DNA of 64,000 nt from Usnea hakonensis (taxonomy: Eukaryota > Ascomycota > Lecanoromycetes > Lecanorales > Parmeliaceae): positions 248,001 to 312,000 of the forward strand of contig BLJB01000008.1 in NCBI GenBank assembly GCA_013423325.1, written 5' to 3'. Shown in pieces: positions 1-9,415 of the stretch. The notes beneath the pieces are model-generated. The model was not told the origin of the DNA and did no database searches. It saw only the letters and a program-made list of their open reading frames with translations. Made by a program: the position numbers and the translations under genes. How positions within the stretch are numbered: position 1 is the first letter of the stretch; each line of letters opens with the position of its first letter.

Positions 1-523
1 CTTCGACGAATTGGAAGACGTTCTGAGCACGCAATTCCCCTAATTCCATCGACCACGAATAGCTTGCTGGCGAAATTTGGAGGCCAGAGAGAAGCGCTCC
101 GAATGGTAGGCCTTGACCCATGTCAACACACAGAAATAATTGATGTTAGGAACCTCACGTGATATACGTGAAGACTATGGCAGCCAGCGATGCCTGGGCA
201 GCTTTTTCATGGACTTTGGCCCCAATTTAATAGTAGGCCAGGTTTCGGATAGTCGCTCCAACGTAATAGGTGTTCCAGTTAAGGGTGATCTCCCACAAGG
301 CGACACCCACAGGAGCAACATGTATGATTGCTCGTAGCAAGGCTGTCTTTCGGCTTCGGTGGATGGCTGTCTTTAATGGCTCATCATATCCTTTGCCAAC
401 GGAAGCGTGTCGCAGTGCTTTGACGCCTGCGACAATCAGATTAAGGCCAAGGACGCGGGAGAGGACTCGGCAGCCATCTTGAATGGCGGACCAAGAGTTT
501 TTGATTGTTGCAACTGGCTTCAT
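1..523 (-). pseudogene. Broken multi-pass membrane protein gene, 5' part, cut by window edge
   Basis: Reading leftwards from ATG at 523, the frame encodes a basic N-terminus and then a hydrophobic helix (LLRAIIHVAPVGVALWEITL) followed by NWNTYYVG and NLAYY. A TAA (229-227) interrupts the frame, and the same frame then continues with IGAKVHEKAAQASLAAIVF, a second membrane helix. Further left, in another frame, is GLPFGALLSGLQI with SWSMEL. This order resembles large fungal integral membrane proteins of unknown function, recalled from memory of the family rather than from a search. The TAA sits where I expect Gln, so CAA to TAA is the likely change. I found no splice pair that joins the second helix to the GLPFG segment in frame, so a further lesion is possible. 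The remainder lies outside the window. No function is assigned. Confidence 0.5.
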
Positions 524-1742
524 CGCGGCGCCACTCAATCAGCAAGTTGTATCGATATTGAGCCCTGGTCTTTTTTGGAGGATCCACGGAGAAGATTTAA
601 GTGTGCTCGTCATCATCCTGTCACGGAGGTGTTCAAGAACATGGAGCAGAAAAGAAGTAGAGAGCACAAGGGCTTTTATATCTACAGACTGAGCAGTTCA
701 AGGCGCAGCTTCAGGCGTAGCTCGAGCTCACCGTTCTCGCTAAAAACTTTCTCTACAGTGAAATGGAATACTAGAAGTACATTGTAGGCTGAGTGGTAGG
801 GATGCTGAGTGTTAAAAAGACTGGCACATCTCCCCAAGGCGAGGTGCAGAATAGCAGACCTTTTTGATGGGAGCATATTTGGGAGTCGGAATATCAATTA
901 CACTCAATTGGGAAGCGCAACGAGCAGGGACGTGGCAAGATTGCCCCAAAACATTTTGTTGTGTCGGTCGGGTAGTACGTACCTTACATTGATTGGACCG
1001 GGTTGGACCCCTTCTATTGCGACCTTTTGCATGCATTTGAATGACGCCGCTAAATTACTGCCTGCTCGTGCCACAATTTATTCATTCAGCAGTCCTTATC
1101 TGATAACCGCGGCCGAGTCTTATTATAGTATCATGCGAATAAAAGGGGCGCCTCAAGGGAAAGAGGGATAAAAGATACAGATCAGTCGCAGCTGAATGCA
1201 AGGCTTCAATATAATTAAGGATTGATTTATTCTGCCTACGCCGTACGTCGCCATGTAGCGACCATACGATTTGATGAGGCTGAGACGAGGGGCAATAAGG
1301 AGCAAGTAACGAGAGAAATGTGGAAATCGAGCGTTACTGTTTTACTGACCGCTGAGCTCTGCTGTCCCCGAGACATGTGTATTTTGGCGACCGACACCGA
1401 TTGCAATATTGCGCAAATCTGTCATCTTCCTGCTGCAGCCTCGAGACATTTGAGGGTCCCCATGTTGAACGCTGCATGTACGCGGAGATCCTTCAAAATC
1501 CTGCCACACGTACGCCTGAGTGAGACCTCCAAGCCTCGCAGTGAAATACAGGGTCAGCCACCGGGAGTCGTACGCTACACTCAGAGTATGGTGACCACAG
1601 CTTCACAGTGTATGCATTGTCCAAATTGAGAGGAAGATTGATATGATTATGTGTCCAAGCCACATAGCATGGCAGACATGGGTGTGGAACCAATGCTCAT
1701 AGCCCTGCCAAGCCATCGATGTGAAGACATCATCATCGTGGC
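524..1742. other. Intergenic, no supported gene
   Basis: Open frames here (for example 135 codons on + at 1222-1629) lack conserved composition, signal peptides or membrane segments and end arbitrarily. The last 100 bp (about 1635-1742) contain coding-like stretches rich in Cys and Trp that may belong to the gene downstream, but no consistent frame could be built. Confidence 0.4.
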
Positions 1743-2057
1743 AGTGTTTTTCCACCGACATGTGAAACATATAGGGCCGCTCGGATCGAATTGATTGAAG
1801 CTGGTCAAAATGTCATTAGTTGGAAGCTACCTTTCTATGGAGGAGGGTTTTCCTGGCAACTCATGGAGATCATCCCTATAACTAGTAGTCAGTGGGTAGA
1901 TCACGAGCAGTCTGTGGTGCCCGATACGCATCAGCGTCCATCTTAGGTAAATCTTACAGCTTGCAAGGGAGCCCAGTATACTGACTGGATGTGTCATCAA
2001 CACTAGACAGCGGACCGATTTGCCACGTCCTGTGATTTTCCCACCGGCAATCCCACC
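1743..2057 (+). other. Coding-like extension upstream of the 2058 membrane protein
   Basis: The frame of the ATG at 2058 can be read backwards to 1743 through protein-like sequence with three Cys, four Trp and a GGGFSWQ segment, interrupted by TAG at 1944 and TAG at 2004. A phase-0 intron of 111 nt (GT at 1896, AG ending at 2006, with a CTGAC-like branch site) would remove both stops. A 51-nt intron (1896-1946) would remove only the first. The alternative is that both are nonsense mutations (both fit C:G to T:A changes). An extracellular domain joined to the Ser/Thr-rich linker and membrane helix downstream is the likely original arrangement. Confidence 0.4.
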
Positions 2058-2609
2058 ATGGCGCCACTTTCATCAACTGAATCTGCAACAGCGGCACAAC
2101 CAACATCAGGTACGACAACCGATTCAACATCTTCGGCCCCTACTCTATCCCCAGAAACGGCTGCTGTCATCGTGGCTATCATTGTTCCAATTGTGGTTAT
2201 TGTAATTGTTGTGGTTTGCTTCTTTCATATACAAAAACACTGGAAGATGCGACAAGCTCAAACACCAGCAGCTGCGACAGCTATTGCGAGCCATGACACA
2301 ATGACCCAGCCGGAAGACGGACAACTCTACCTGCAAAACAAAGCTGAGTTGGACGTCGGGCAAACAAGACATGATGAGCAACCAGCAAACGAGGTTTATG
2401 AACTGATGGTTCGTAATCAATGCCAGGAAATGCCCGGAGAAGAAGCCCGACAGCCGATGCTTTCCCTCAGCGAGCGACATGAACTGCGTGGCGAAGATCA
2501 CGCAAAGGAACTTGACACACAAAAGCAAGATTCCCCCAGTTACAGCTTTGACGAACCTATCTTTCCACACCTCGATGACTCTGTCCTGTTGCTGCACGAG
2601 TTCGTCTGA
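2058..2609 (+). CDS. Single-pass membrane protein with Ser/Thr-rich ectodomain and acidic tail
   Basis: The 183-codon frame starts ATG at 2058. Residues 1-34 are Ser/Thr/Ala-rich, typical of an O-glycosylated stalk. Residues about 35-57 form one very hydrophobic helix rich in Ile and Val, followed at once by a basic stop-transfer patch (HIQKHWKMR). The remaining 120 residues are polar, rich in Glu and Gln, and would be cytoplasmic. This is the architecture of Mid2/Wsc-like fungal surface sensors, but no diagnostic domain is visible, so function is unassigned. The frame lacks a signal peptide; the true N-terminus probably lies in the coding-like sequence upstream at 1743-2057. Confidence 0.6.
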   Translation: MAPLSSTESATAAQPTSGTTTDSTSSAPTLSPETAAVIVAIIVPIVVIVIVVVCFFHIQKHWKMRQAQTPAAATAIASHDTMTQPEDGQLYLQNKAELDVGQTRHDEQPANEVYELMVRNQCQEMPGEEARQPMLSLSERHELRGEDHAKELDTQKQDSPSYSFDEPIFPHLDDSVLLLHEFV

Positions 2610-2877
2610 AAGCCAGGCTTGTTGAGTATCCAGCGATAATGGGATGGGAGGCTATCGGAGACCCAGACGCAGAGATCTAGATTCACAACTTAGTATTATA
2701 CACCCATAAAATGGTTTTTAATCTATGAATGGGTAGAAGGAGGAAGAAAGAAAGAAAGTCTGTTAGATCCGAAAACGCGGATCTCGAAACGCTCTCTTCA
2801 TTGCTAAGATCATTCTGGACATCACCTACCGGTACACACAAACCCCTCAACATTTTCCGGCACACACTTTTCCCCCC

Positions 2878-3399
2878 TCAAGGCTCAGCATACATAACCG
2901 CCTTCCATCCCCCCCCATTCTTCGCCTGACTCGCACAGAAGTCACCCGTCCCCGACCCCGAACCCCCCGGCGCCATGATAAACGCCACCCGATCCCCACA
3001 AGACGGATCCGAAAACGCCATCAAAGCCGTCGAATTACTCAAGAAGAGATTGATGCTGACCCAATCAATGGCGGAATTCCAGGGGATGCACATGTAGTTT
3101 GGATAGTTGGGTGGTGCGCCGGTGGAGATGAAGCTGTTAGCTGAGGCGACAGATTGGAGGGGGGAGGGGCTAGATTGGGGTGGGGGGTTGGTTAGTTGGG
3201 GGAGTAGATTTTGGGGGGTTGCTGGGGAATGTGTGGGGGGGGGGAAGGGAGAGTGAGCGAGAAGGAGGACTTACCATGCTTCGGACTCCCCTAAGGGGCC
3301 GTTATAGCTGAATGCTTGCTGTCTTTTGGACTCAAGGTGGCTTGGCATGGCGAAAGCGCCGGCACCCAGTAGGCCAAAGAAAAAGATCGACGAGCGCAT
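2878..3399 (-). CDS. Small secreted cysteine-containing protein (126 aa)
   Basis: Two exons: 3399-3275 and 3133-2878, joined by a 141-nt intron with donor GTAAGT and acceptor CTAACAG; the join is phase 2 and restores one frame. Exon 1 starts with a clear signal peptide (MRSSIFFFGLLGAGAFA) and then a Lys-Arg site (ESKRQQ) that could be a pro-peptide cleavage site. The mature part of about 100 residues has four Cys, a Gly/Ser-rich patch and ends GWKAVMYAEP. Size, signal peptide and cysteine content are those of fungal small secreted proteins or candidate effectors. No known fold is recognised. Part of the intron is strikingly G-rich on the + strand. Confidence 0.75.
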
Positions 3400-4399
3400 G
3401 ATGAGACGTAATTGCTTGAAATTACCGCTTGGAGTCAATAGATCAAAGAAGAATAGAGATGGACTAATATAATTGCTATACTTGATTACGAGGGGATAGC
3501 AACTCTACAAGTACTTAAGAACGCTTCTAACGCTGCAGCCATCAAAGCTTGTGCCGGGGAAGAAGGGATGGGTTGTTCGGGCCTTGCCAACGGACAAAGA
3601 ACGCCGTTGCACTTTCTTCCTTCTTAGCTCATATGAGCAGCAAGGTGATTTCCAACTCGAGGACAAGAAAGGATAATGCGGTCTTTGTTGGTATTACCAT
3701 CTTCTCAGCAAAACTTCAAAGAAATGAAATGTCCAAAATAGCGCGTCAAAGAGCACACAAAAGCAAGCCCAAAAAATGCTCTCCAGCTACTGTTCTTGCT
3801 AGTAATTTTCTGCATATCTCGTAGTATGAGATTCTTCCTCGCACTCGGTCACACATCCCTAGCAGACATGTCGGGGAAGGACTGAACAGGAGGTGGTTTG
3901 ATATGTGATGGGGTGGTGGCAGAGAATACTGCTATGCCTGCGGCCGGGCTTAAACAGTTAAGTCCGTGGCATCATTTACTTACTTACTGTAAGTAAGTGC
4001 TTCACACAGATAACCGCGTACGTAAGCGCAGCCGCCGCGTTGTTTTTCGGTCACCTGGCTTGGTGTTTCTCGTACAATGCTGAACACCTGGAGACCGAAC
4101 AGTCATCTCCACTTCTTCGCGACTGGAAGGTCCTGTCGTTCATTTGACCACTTGCTTCATGCACTTCATGCACATCTCCAGTCCAAGTATCACCATACCA
4201 TTTCCACGGGATAACTGAGCTGTTTACCTTGATACGTCAACACGCTTGGTTGGATCGTCAGGAAGAGCACCTCCTACCTTCTCTTCTTTCGCATCATCCT
4301 TCTCGGAGCTATTAGCATCTGTCGCCGACACCAGAAAAGCTGACAATCTCACGACTCCGGAAACCTCAGCTCATCATCTTGCCCGGACCTATCATCATC
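3400..4399. other. Intergenic region with an inverted repeat
   Basis: No supported gene. It serves as divergent upstream sequence for the secreted protein gene on the left and the F-box gene on the right. A perfect 10-bp inverted repeat lies at 3978-3998. Confidence 0.5.
3978..3998. repeat. Perfect inverted repeat, 10 bp arms
   Basis: ACTTACTTAC, one T, then GTAAGTAAGT. The arms are exact reverse complements. It sits about 400 bp upstream of the F-box ATG. It could be a dimeric regulator site or a short hairpin; nothing more can be said. Confidence 0.6.
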
Positions 4400-5860
4400 A
4401 TGCCTTTATTACAAGACCTTTCAGTTGAACTGATGGAACAAATCATGAGATACCTGTTGCCCGACGATGTCGACAGTTTTTCTGACGCTTGCGAAACATT
4501 TCGCATCATTACTAGCAAAGTATTACCGAGACACGAGGAGTTGAAGGGGAAGTACAGCCTTGTCACTTGCGCCCTTGGAGACGGTTCCACACAATACCAC
4601 CCACTTTTTCTCCTCCGCGAAGTTCTGGAAGATTCGGAAATTGTCTGGTATGTCAAGACCATGCTGATCGGGCTTGGCGAAGACGATTTCATCAACGAAG
4701 GGACATGCGAAGAAACCTGGTGGACGGCCCTTCGGGTCATCGTCGACTATCGTCACAAAATCACCGAATTCGTACATACTTGTCTTGGTCCATATAAATT
4801 GAAATGGGAACGGGAAGATTTGATTGATGATATTTTATCATACGACCAAGAAGCAGTTGTGGTACTTCTTGCCAGTGCTTTCCCGTGCCTTGAAGAGATC
4901 TGCTGCAATGGAGATTACCGTTTCGACGGAATGCTACAAAGAGTGGCAGAAAGAATTGTTGAGGGAAACGATGCCAAACCCAGGGCCTCTCTCGCTCATA
5001 GTAAACTCAAATACATCAAAGAAGAAGGCAGCAACGCAGAACAACTCCAAGACATGATACTATTCGGATCACTCCCTTGGCTACCTTCGACACGCCGCTA
5101 TAGAGGCAGGTATTTGCGCGAAGAAACGGTCTCTGGTGTCGTCCCGAAAGAGTCTTCACTTACAAGTTTAGAATTCAGCAGTTGTTTGATTCGTGTCCCG
5201 GCTCTGCGCGAGATGTTTGAAAGTATCGCAAATTTGGAAGAGTTCACTTACGAACACCATTGGGCGTATGAGGGCCGGGGCCTTAGCTACGATACGATAT
5301 GTTGGTGGAAACGCTGGCAGCCCGCAAATATCATCTTGAGCCTGGTAAAGTTTGCCAGTCACTCCCTGGTCAAGCTGGATCTCACTCGCAACGGCATGAC
5401 AGAAACGCAATACGAGAGAGAGGCTCATATGCGCATGGAAGGAGCTGCTGAAGACGACGGGATAGAAGAAGAACGGCTACTTTGGAAGTTTCATTGTATT
5501 ATGTCCGGCAAAGGCTATGACCTGCCCAAGACGTTCATCGGCTCGCTTAGGAATTTTCAGGTACTCAAAAACATCCGTGTTCAAAATGAGGCGTTCGTCG
5601 AAGAGCACGTCGAGAATTCCGCACATGGTAGGACAGTGCACTCTTTAGTGGATATCTTGCCACCTTCTGCAGAGCATGTTGTATTAGCACTACCGGAGTT
5701 GTGTGAGGAGGATTCATGTCGGCTAATTGAGGGTTTGCCAGAGCTCAAAGCGCAGCGGGTTCCGAAGCTCAAGAGTGTCATCTTCGAAAGCGAAAACCCA
5801 GAGAAGTGGATGAGGACGGTATTCAAGACCGATGGCACAGACCTTACTCTGGGAGAATAG
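4400..5860 (+). CDS. F-box-like protein 1 (486 aa)
   Basis: Single exon from ATG at 4400; the open frame extends 21 nt upstream but only with a TTG codon. The N-terminus LSVELMEQIMRYLLPDDVDSF with following Cys and Phe residues is an F-box-type helical motif, which in fungi recruits Skp1 of SCF ubiquitin ligases. The body resembles the two other F-box proteins in this window: HPLFLLREVLEDSEIVWYVK aligns with HPLLDLRDLLEDEDVRFYPR of the 58990 gene, and the C-terminal part again has a DILPPS-type segment and a final RVPKLKSV. There are no obvious regular leucine-rich repeats. The substrate is unknown. It is the most divergent of the three paralogues. Confidence 0.8.
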   Translation: MPLLQDLSVELMEQIMRYLLPDDVDSFSDACETFRIITSKVLPRHEELKGKYSLVTCALGDGSTQYHPLFLLREVLEDSEIVWYVKTMLIGLGEDDFINEGTCEETWWTALRVIVDYRHKITEFVHTCLGPYKLKWEREDLIDDILSYDQEAVVVLLASAFPCLEEICCNGDYRFDGMLQRVAERIVEGNDAKPRASLAHSKLKYIKEEGSNAEQLQDMILFGSLPWLPSTRRYRGRYLREETVSGVVPKESSLTSLEFSSCLIRVPALREMFESIANLEEFTYEHHWAYEGRGLSYDTICWWKRWQPANIILSLVKFASHSLVKLDLTRNGMTETQYEREAHMRMEGAAEDDGIEEERLLWKFHCIMSGKGYDLPKTFIGSLRNFQVLKNIRVQNEAFVEEHVENSAHGRTVHSLVDILPPSAEHVVLALPELCEEDSCRLIEGLPELKAQRVPKLKSVIFESENPEKWMRTVFKTDGTDLTLGE

Positions 5861-6949
5861 GGAAGGCGCGACGAGAAAAGAATTTAGCAGACTCAAGGTT
5901 ACTTCGAAGTCGGCTCTGGACCAGCCTCTTGGACCTACTAAAGCCGAAACTTCGTCTGAAAGATCTTCGCATCTCAAAGCGGAGAAGTTTCTCTGCATAG
6001 ACAGAATTCAAAGTAGTGCATATTGAAGGCAGGGTTTTTGAGGAAGTTGTGATGGAATGAGGTTGCGGTTGAGTGCACGACTCATGCCGAGTGAGGGCTG
6101 GATGTACTTTCGTTCCCAGATAGAAAGCCATTCCAAATAATCAAGGTCATGATGAAAACCATTGAACGACTGCCTGATCCAATGCCAAATCAATAAAGGT
6201 AAGTAGAGAAGTAGTCAAGAAAGCCTTGCATCGAATGCCAAGGATTTAAAAGCTAGCTGTTATAGGACTAGCAAACTAGCTTAGCTCGCTTGGTGGAGCG
6301 CTTGTTCGGTGACCGCGGTGACCGAAAAAATGCTCTAACGTCTTCTCATATGTTCACTACCATTACAACAGTATGATACTGAATGCGTTCTTGCAGCCCA
6401 CATAGCACGTGCACTGACGCACAAATTCTAACATCTCCCAATGAAGTCCGATCCTTGTATTGCTGTATGTACAGCTCCTCTCTTCACTACTCCCCACCTA
6501 GACAATCAAGTTTACACCCCAGTAGACCCATGAGCGAGGGACTGTATCACGTCTACCTCTACTTCTCGTGCATTGGCACTATATAATGCGCTCAGCCAAG
6601 AATGAACAGGCCGAGTCATTCCCAGTCAATGCATATAATTTATACTTCTCACGGTACCTTGGCAAGATCGGATGCGTATAGCCAAGGACGCATGGACGGA
6701 GTGTTGGAGTCTCTACGAGTCAACAGAGCACTCGATGCCCTTACCGACCGGTAATTATAGCGAAGCCTTCTGAAAATGTACCAAACCGCAGCTGTCTTCG
6801 ATTTCGGAAGGGTAATTCTTCCACTTATAAAGCACTCTCCCCTCGCTAAGGTTCCTGTCTTCTTTACCCTTATATCAAACTCAACCAATTATCTTCCCAT
6901 ACACAAATCCTCACACTCAACCTCACTCTCCACCACCAACGCCACAACC
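5861..6949. other. Intergenic region
   Basis: No supported gene; short open frames only. The right end holds the promoter of the SnoaL-like gene (TATA box at 6826). Confidence 0.5.
6826..6831 (+). promoter_or_regulatory. TATA box of the SnoaL-like gene
   Basis: TATAAA lies 119 bp upstream of the ATG at 6950, and the sequence between them is C/A-rich leader typical of highly expressed fungal secreted-protein genes. Position and context suggest a core promoter; no transcript data are available. Confidence 0.5.
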
Positions 6950-7432
6950 ATGCAATTCTCCACCATCCTCCCCCTCCTCCTCGCCACCCTCCCCACAACC
7001 CTCACCACCCCCCTCCCATCTCCAACCCCCAACCCCAACCTCCCCCCCGGCCCCTACTGCCCCCCCAAACCCACCACCCCCACCCAACAACACACCATCT
7101 TCTCCTCCTTCATCGCCACGCTCTACACCCTCCAAGACCCCCAAACCGCCTACCTAACCTACGTCTCCCCAGACTACATCAACCACTCCCCCTACGCGCC
7201 CCAAGGCCGCGCCGCCGCCATCGCGTTCCTCACATATCTGATTCCCAGCGTGAACCGGACCATTGCGCACGAGACGTTCGAAAACGGGATCGGGTTCGTG
7301 CATTTGAATGTTGCGGGGGGCAAGGAGGCTGTGGCGGATGTGTTCCGGTTGAATGGGACGTGCGTGATGGAGCATTGGGATGTGGATGAGGCGAGACCGG
7401 CGAATGCTACGAACCCGATTGCGCTGTTTTGA
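6950..7432 (+). CDS. Secreted SnoaL-like (NTF2 superfamily) protein, 160 aa
   Basis: Single exon. MQFSTILPLLLATLPTTLTT is a signal peptide, followed by a Pro-rich linker. From about residue 45 the sequence fits a SnoaL-like alpha+beta barrel: TIFSSFIATLYTLQDPQTAY, then YVSPDYINHSPYAPQGRAAA, which matches the family's Y-x-N/Q-H-x-P-x-x-x-x-G signature, then strands ending GTCVMEHWDV. Three N-glycosylation sequons (NRT, NGT, NAT) support export. SnoaL-like proteins include polyketide cyclases and many uncharacterised secreted members; the enzymatic role here is not known. Base composition is odd: the first 250 bp of the coding strand is extremely C-rich, the last 170 bp G-rich. Confidence 0.8.
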   Translation: MQFSTILPLLLATLPTTLTTPLPSPTPNPNLPPGPYCPPKPTTPTQQHTIFSSFIATLYTLQDPQTAYLTYVSPDYINHSPYAPQGRAAAIAFLTYLIPSVNRTIAHETFENGIGFVHLNVAGGKEAVADVFRLNGTCVMEHWDVDEARPANATNPIALF

Positions 7433-8015
7433 GCGTGGCGGCTTTGATCAACGAGGACGCTGTCCTTTGAGGTGTTCAATATTAATCGGTAACAAAGACC
7501 AGAGCCCAGACCAGACTGCAGGGTGAGAACCAACCACACTCTTTCAATTGCCCATAGCGAATAGAACAAACCACAAGTATAATCCAGAGCAGAAACCCAA
7601 TCCGAAAATGATTCCTGATCTGCAAAGCAGCGCCATCATTAATCCATCCCCCTCCCCACCCCACCAAATCCCCCACCCCACCAACCCCCTCACCAAACCC
7701 CAAATCCCCCCCTCCCTCAACTCCCTCTTCCCCTCCCCCCACAACACAACACAACACAACACAACATAACACGCGCATCTCAACAGTAGCTTCATCGTCC
7801 GCGTGGTCTAGACTTTTACGGGTATAATTTCTTCTAATATTTAGCAGTGTGAGATGTGAGATTAGATTGGGTGAAAGAGAAGGGGGTTTGAAAAAAAGGG
7901 GTTGGAAAAGGGGGTTGGGGGTTGGGGTTGTTGTGGAGGACGGTAGAACATCGTACAAATACATTCGTCTCATCTAATAAATCACAGCTCTTCTATCCAT
8001 TACCATCATTCCACA
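7433..8015. other. Intergenic, C-rich then G-rich low complexity
   Basis: Between convergent genes. It holds a C-rich stretch (about 7640-7740), an ACAAC microsatellite (7741-7770) and a G-rich stretch (7870-7940). No coding signal. Confidence 0.6.
7741..7770. repeat. ACAAC pentanucleotide microsatellite
   Basis: Five ACAAC units followed by ATAAC, directly after a run of C-rich sequence. Confidence 0.9.
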
Positions 8016-8492
8016 CTACCCATCAACCCCATCACCAATCCGAAAAAACTTCTCCCCATTCTCCGCCAAGCGCGCCTTACTCCTCCCAGACGAGGCGCTC
8101 CCCTGATGGGACTGATCCAACGGCTGCATAGCGATATCGCTCGCCTTTCCCCACCTCCACCCACCCGCTTTGTTTGAAAGCGGTGTCGCGCTGGGCCGGG
8201 AACTCCGATTCTTGACACCAAAGGGGAAAGAAGGGATGCGGAAGAGCGAGTTGAAGAGCGGACGGTAGGTGATAGCGGAAGCGCAGAGGATGGCGACGCA
8301 GATCTCGACGATGGACCAGATGGAGGCGTCGCAGTCGGACCAGGCGGGGTCGAGGAAGGAGAGGTCGTTGAGTTTGGGGATGCGGTAGATGGAGACGATG
8401 GTGGCGCTGTTAGAGGGAGATGATTAGCGGGGTGGTTGGTTGGTTGGTTGGTTGGTTGGGGGGGGGGGGGGGGGGGGGGGGGGCTGGGGGGT

Positions 8493-8524
<32 letters not shown>

Positions 8525-9415
8525 ACGGACAAGCCACCGATGCTGAAGATGCCGATGAGTTGGTATTTGGTGTCGTTGCGGATGTGGAGTTTCCAGAGCT
8601 GCGGGAGGGGAGCGATTAAGAGGAAGAGATCCGTCAAGACGTTTAGACCGCCGATGGACATGAGGACTAATTTGATTTGAATACAGTTTGCTTTGATGGT
8701 GGGGTCCCAGGCGCCGCTGATGGGTCTACATTGGAAAATGGCTGCGATGACTAGAATGGCGGTATAGATACTGAGAAAGATGCCGATGGCCCAAAGGGCA
8801 CGTTTGAATTTTCGATCGGGGAAGATGCGGGCGAATAGTAGGAGTGTACTGATCTTGACGGCACCAATGGCTGGCCCGTACAGAACTTCCGATGCCAGGA
8901 CGCTCTGATATGTCAATGTGAGTGTTTGGGCTAACGCCAGAGGTACAACTGGAGAGATACCTTTGCAAAGTTGATGGGATCAGTTTCAGCCATTAGGATC
9001 GTATGTTGTCCACCACCAAATCTAGTTGTAGCTAGAGAGGACATTAGTGAGACAACAAGGGGTAAATAGATTCGGTTGACAGAGATGTATGGTGATACCT
9101 AGAAGAGCCGAGGCAGCAAAAGCTGCTGTCAATATCTGTACCACGATCAGGATGCTATGTTCTCAACGGGCGCAGACGTAACCGATCGCCTACCATTGCA
9201 ACCACCATGCTCCAATCGTCCGCTCCATACGAGGATCGACCAATACGCCTCGACACAAAGCGCATGATAACCGCGACAAAAGCGATGGAGAGACATATGG
9301 CATAAGCTACCGCGATGCTTTTTCTTCTACGTTCATGAATATGGGCTAATTGATACTGGGCTTGCTCGGGGGGCAGGCTTTTGTAAATAGCCCAATTGAT
9401 GTCTTGAGGAGCCAT
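8016..9415 (-). CDS. SAT4/rhodopsin-type integral membrane protein (364 aa)
   Basis: Five exons: 9415-9194, 9135-9099, 9031-8961, 8904-8531 and 8406-8016; all phases agree and total 365 codons. Features of the fungal rhodopsin-domain (SAT4 family) membrane proteins are in order: a first helix followed by FVSRRIGRSSYGADDW, ATTRFGGGQH, LLLFARIFPDRKFKRALW, FQCRPISGAWDP, NVLTDLFLLIAPLPQLWKL, then YRIPKLNDLSFLDPAWSDC and a last helix IVEICVAILCASAITYRPLF, with a polar tail. About seven helices are expected. Members resemble PTH11-type receptors but lack the CFEM ectodomain here, so ligand and signalling partner are unknown. The last intron has a weak donor (GTCCGT) and contains the huge G/C tract at 8458-8523. 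Confidence 0.85.
8430..8523. repeat. (GGTT)n followed by near-pure G tract inside an intron
   Basis: About seven GGTT units (8430-8457), then 26 G, CT, 6 G, T and 31 G (8458-8523). On the coding strand of the host gene it is poly-C, located immediately inside the donor of the last intron. Exact lengths may be inaccurate because such tracts sequence badly. Confidence 0.9.

Noticed and set aside
1222..1629. 135-codon plus-strand frame with CC and C residues
   Set aside because: Cys spacing did not match any secreted family I know and no signal peptide; kept as unexplained.
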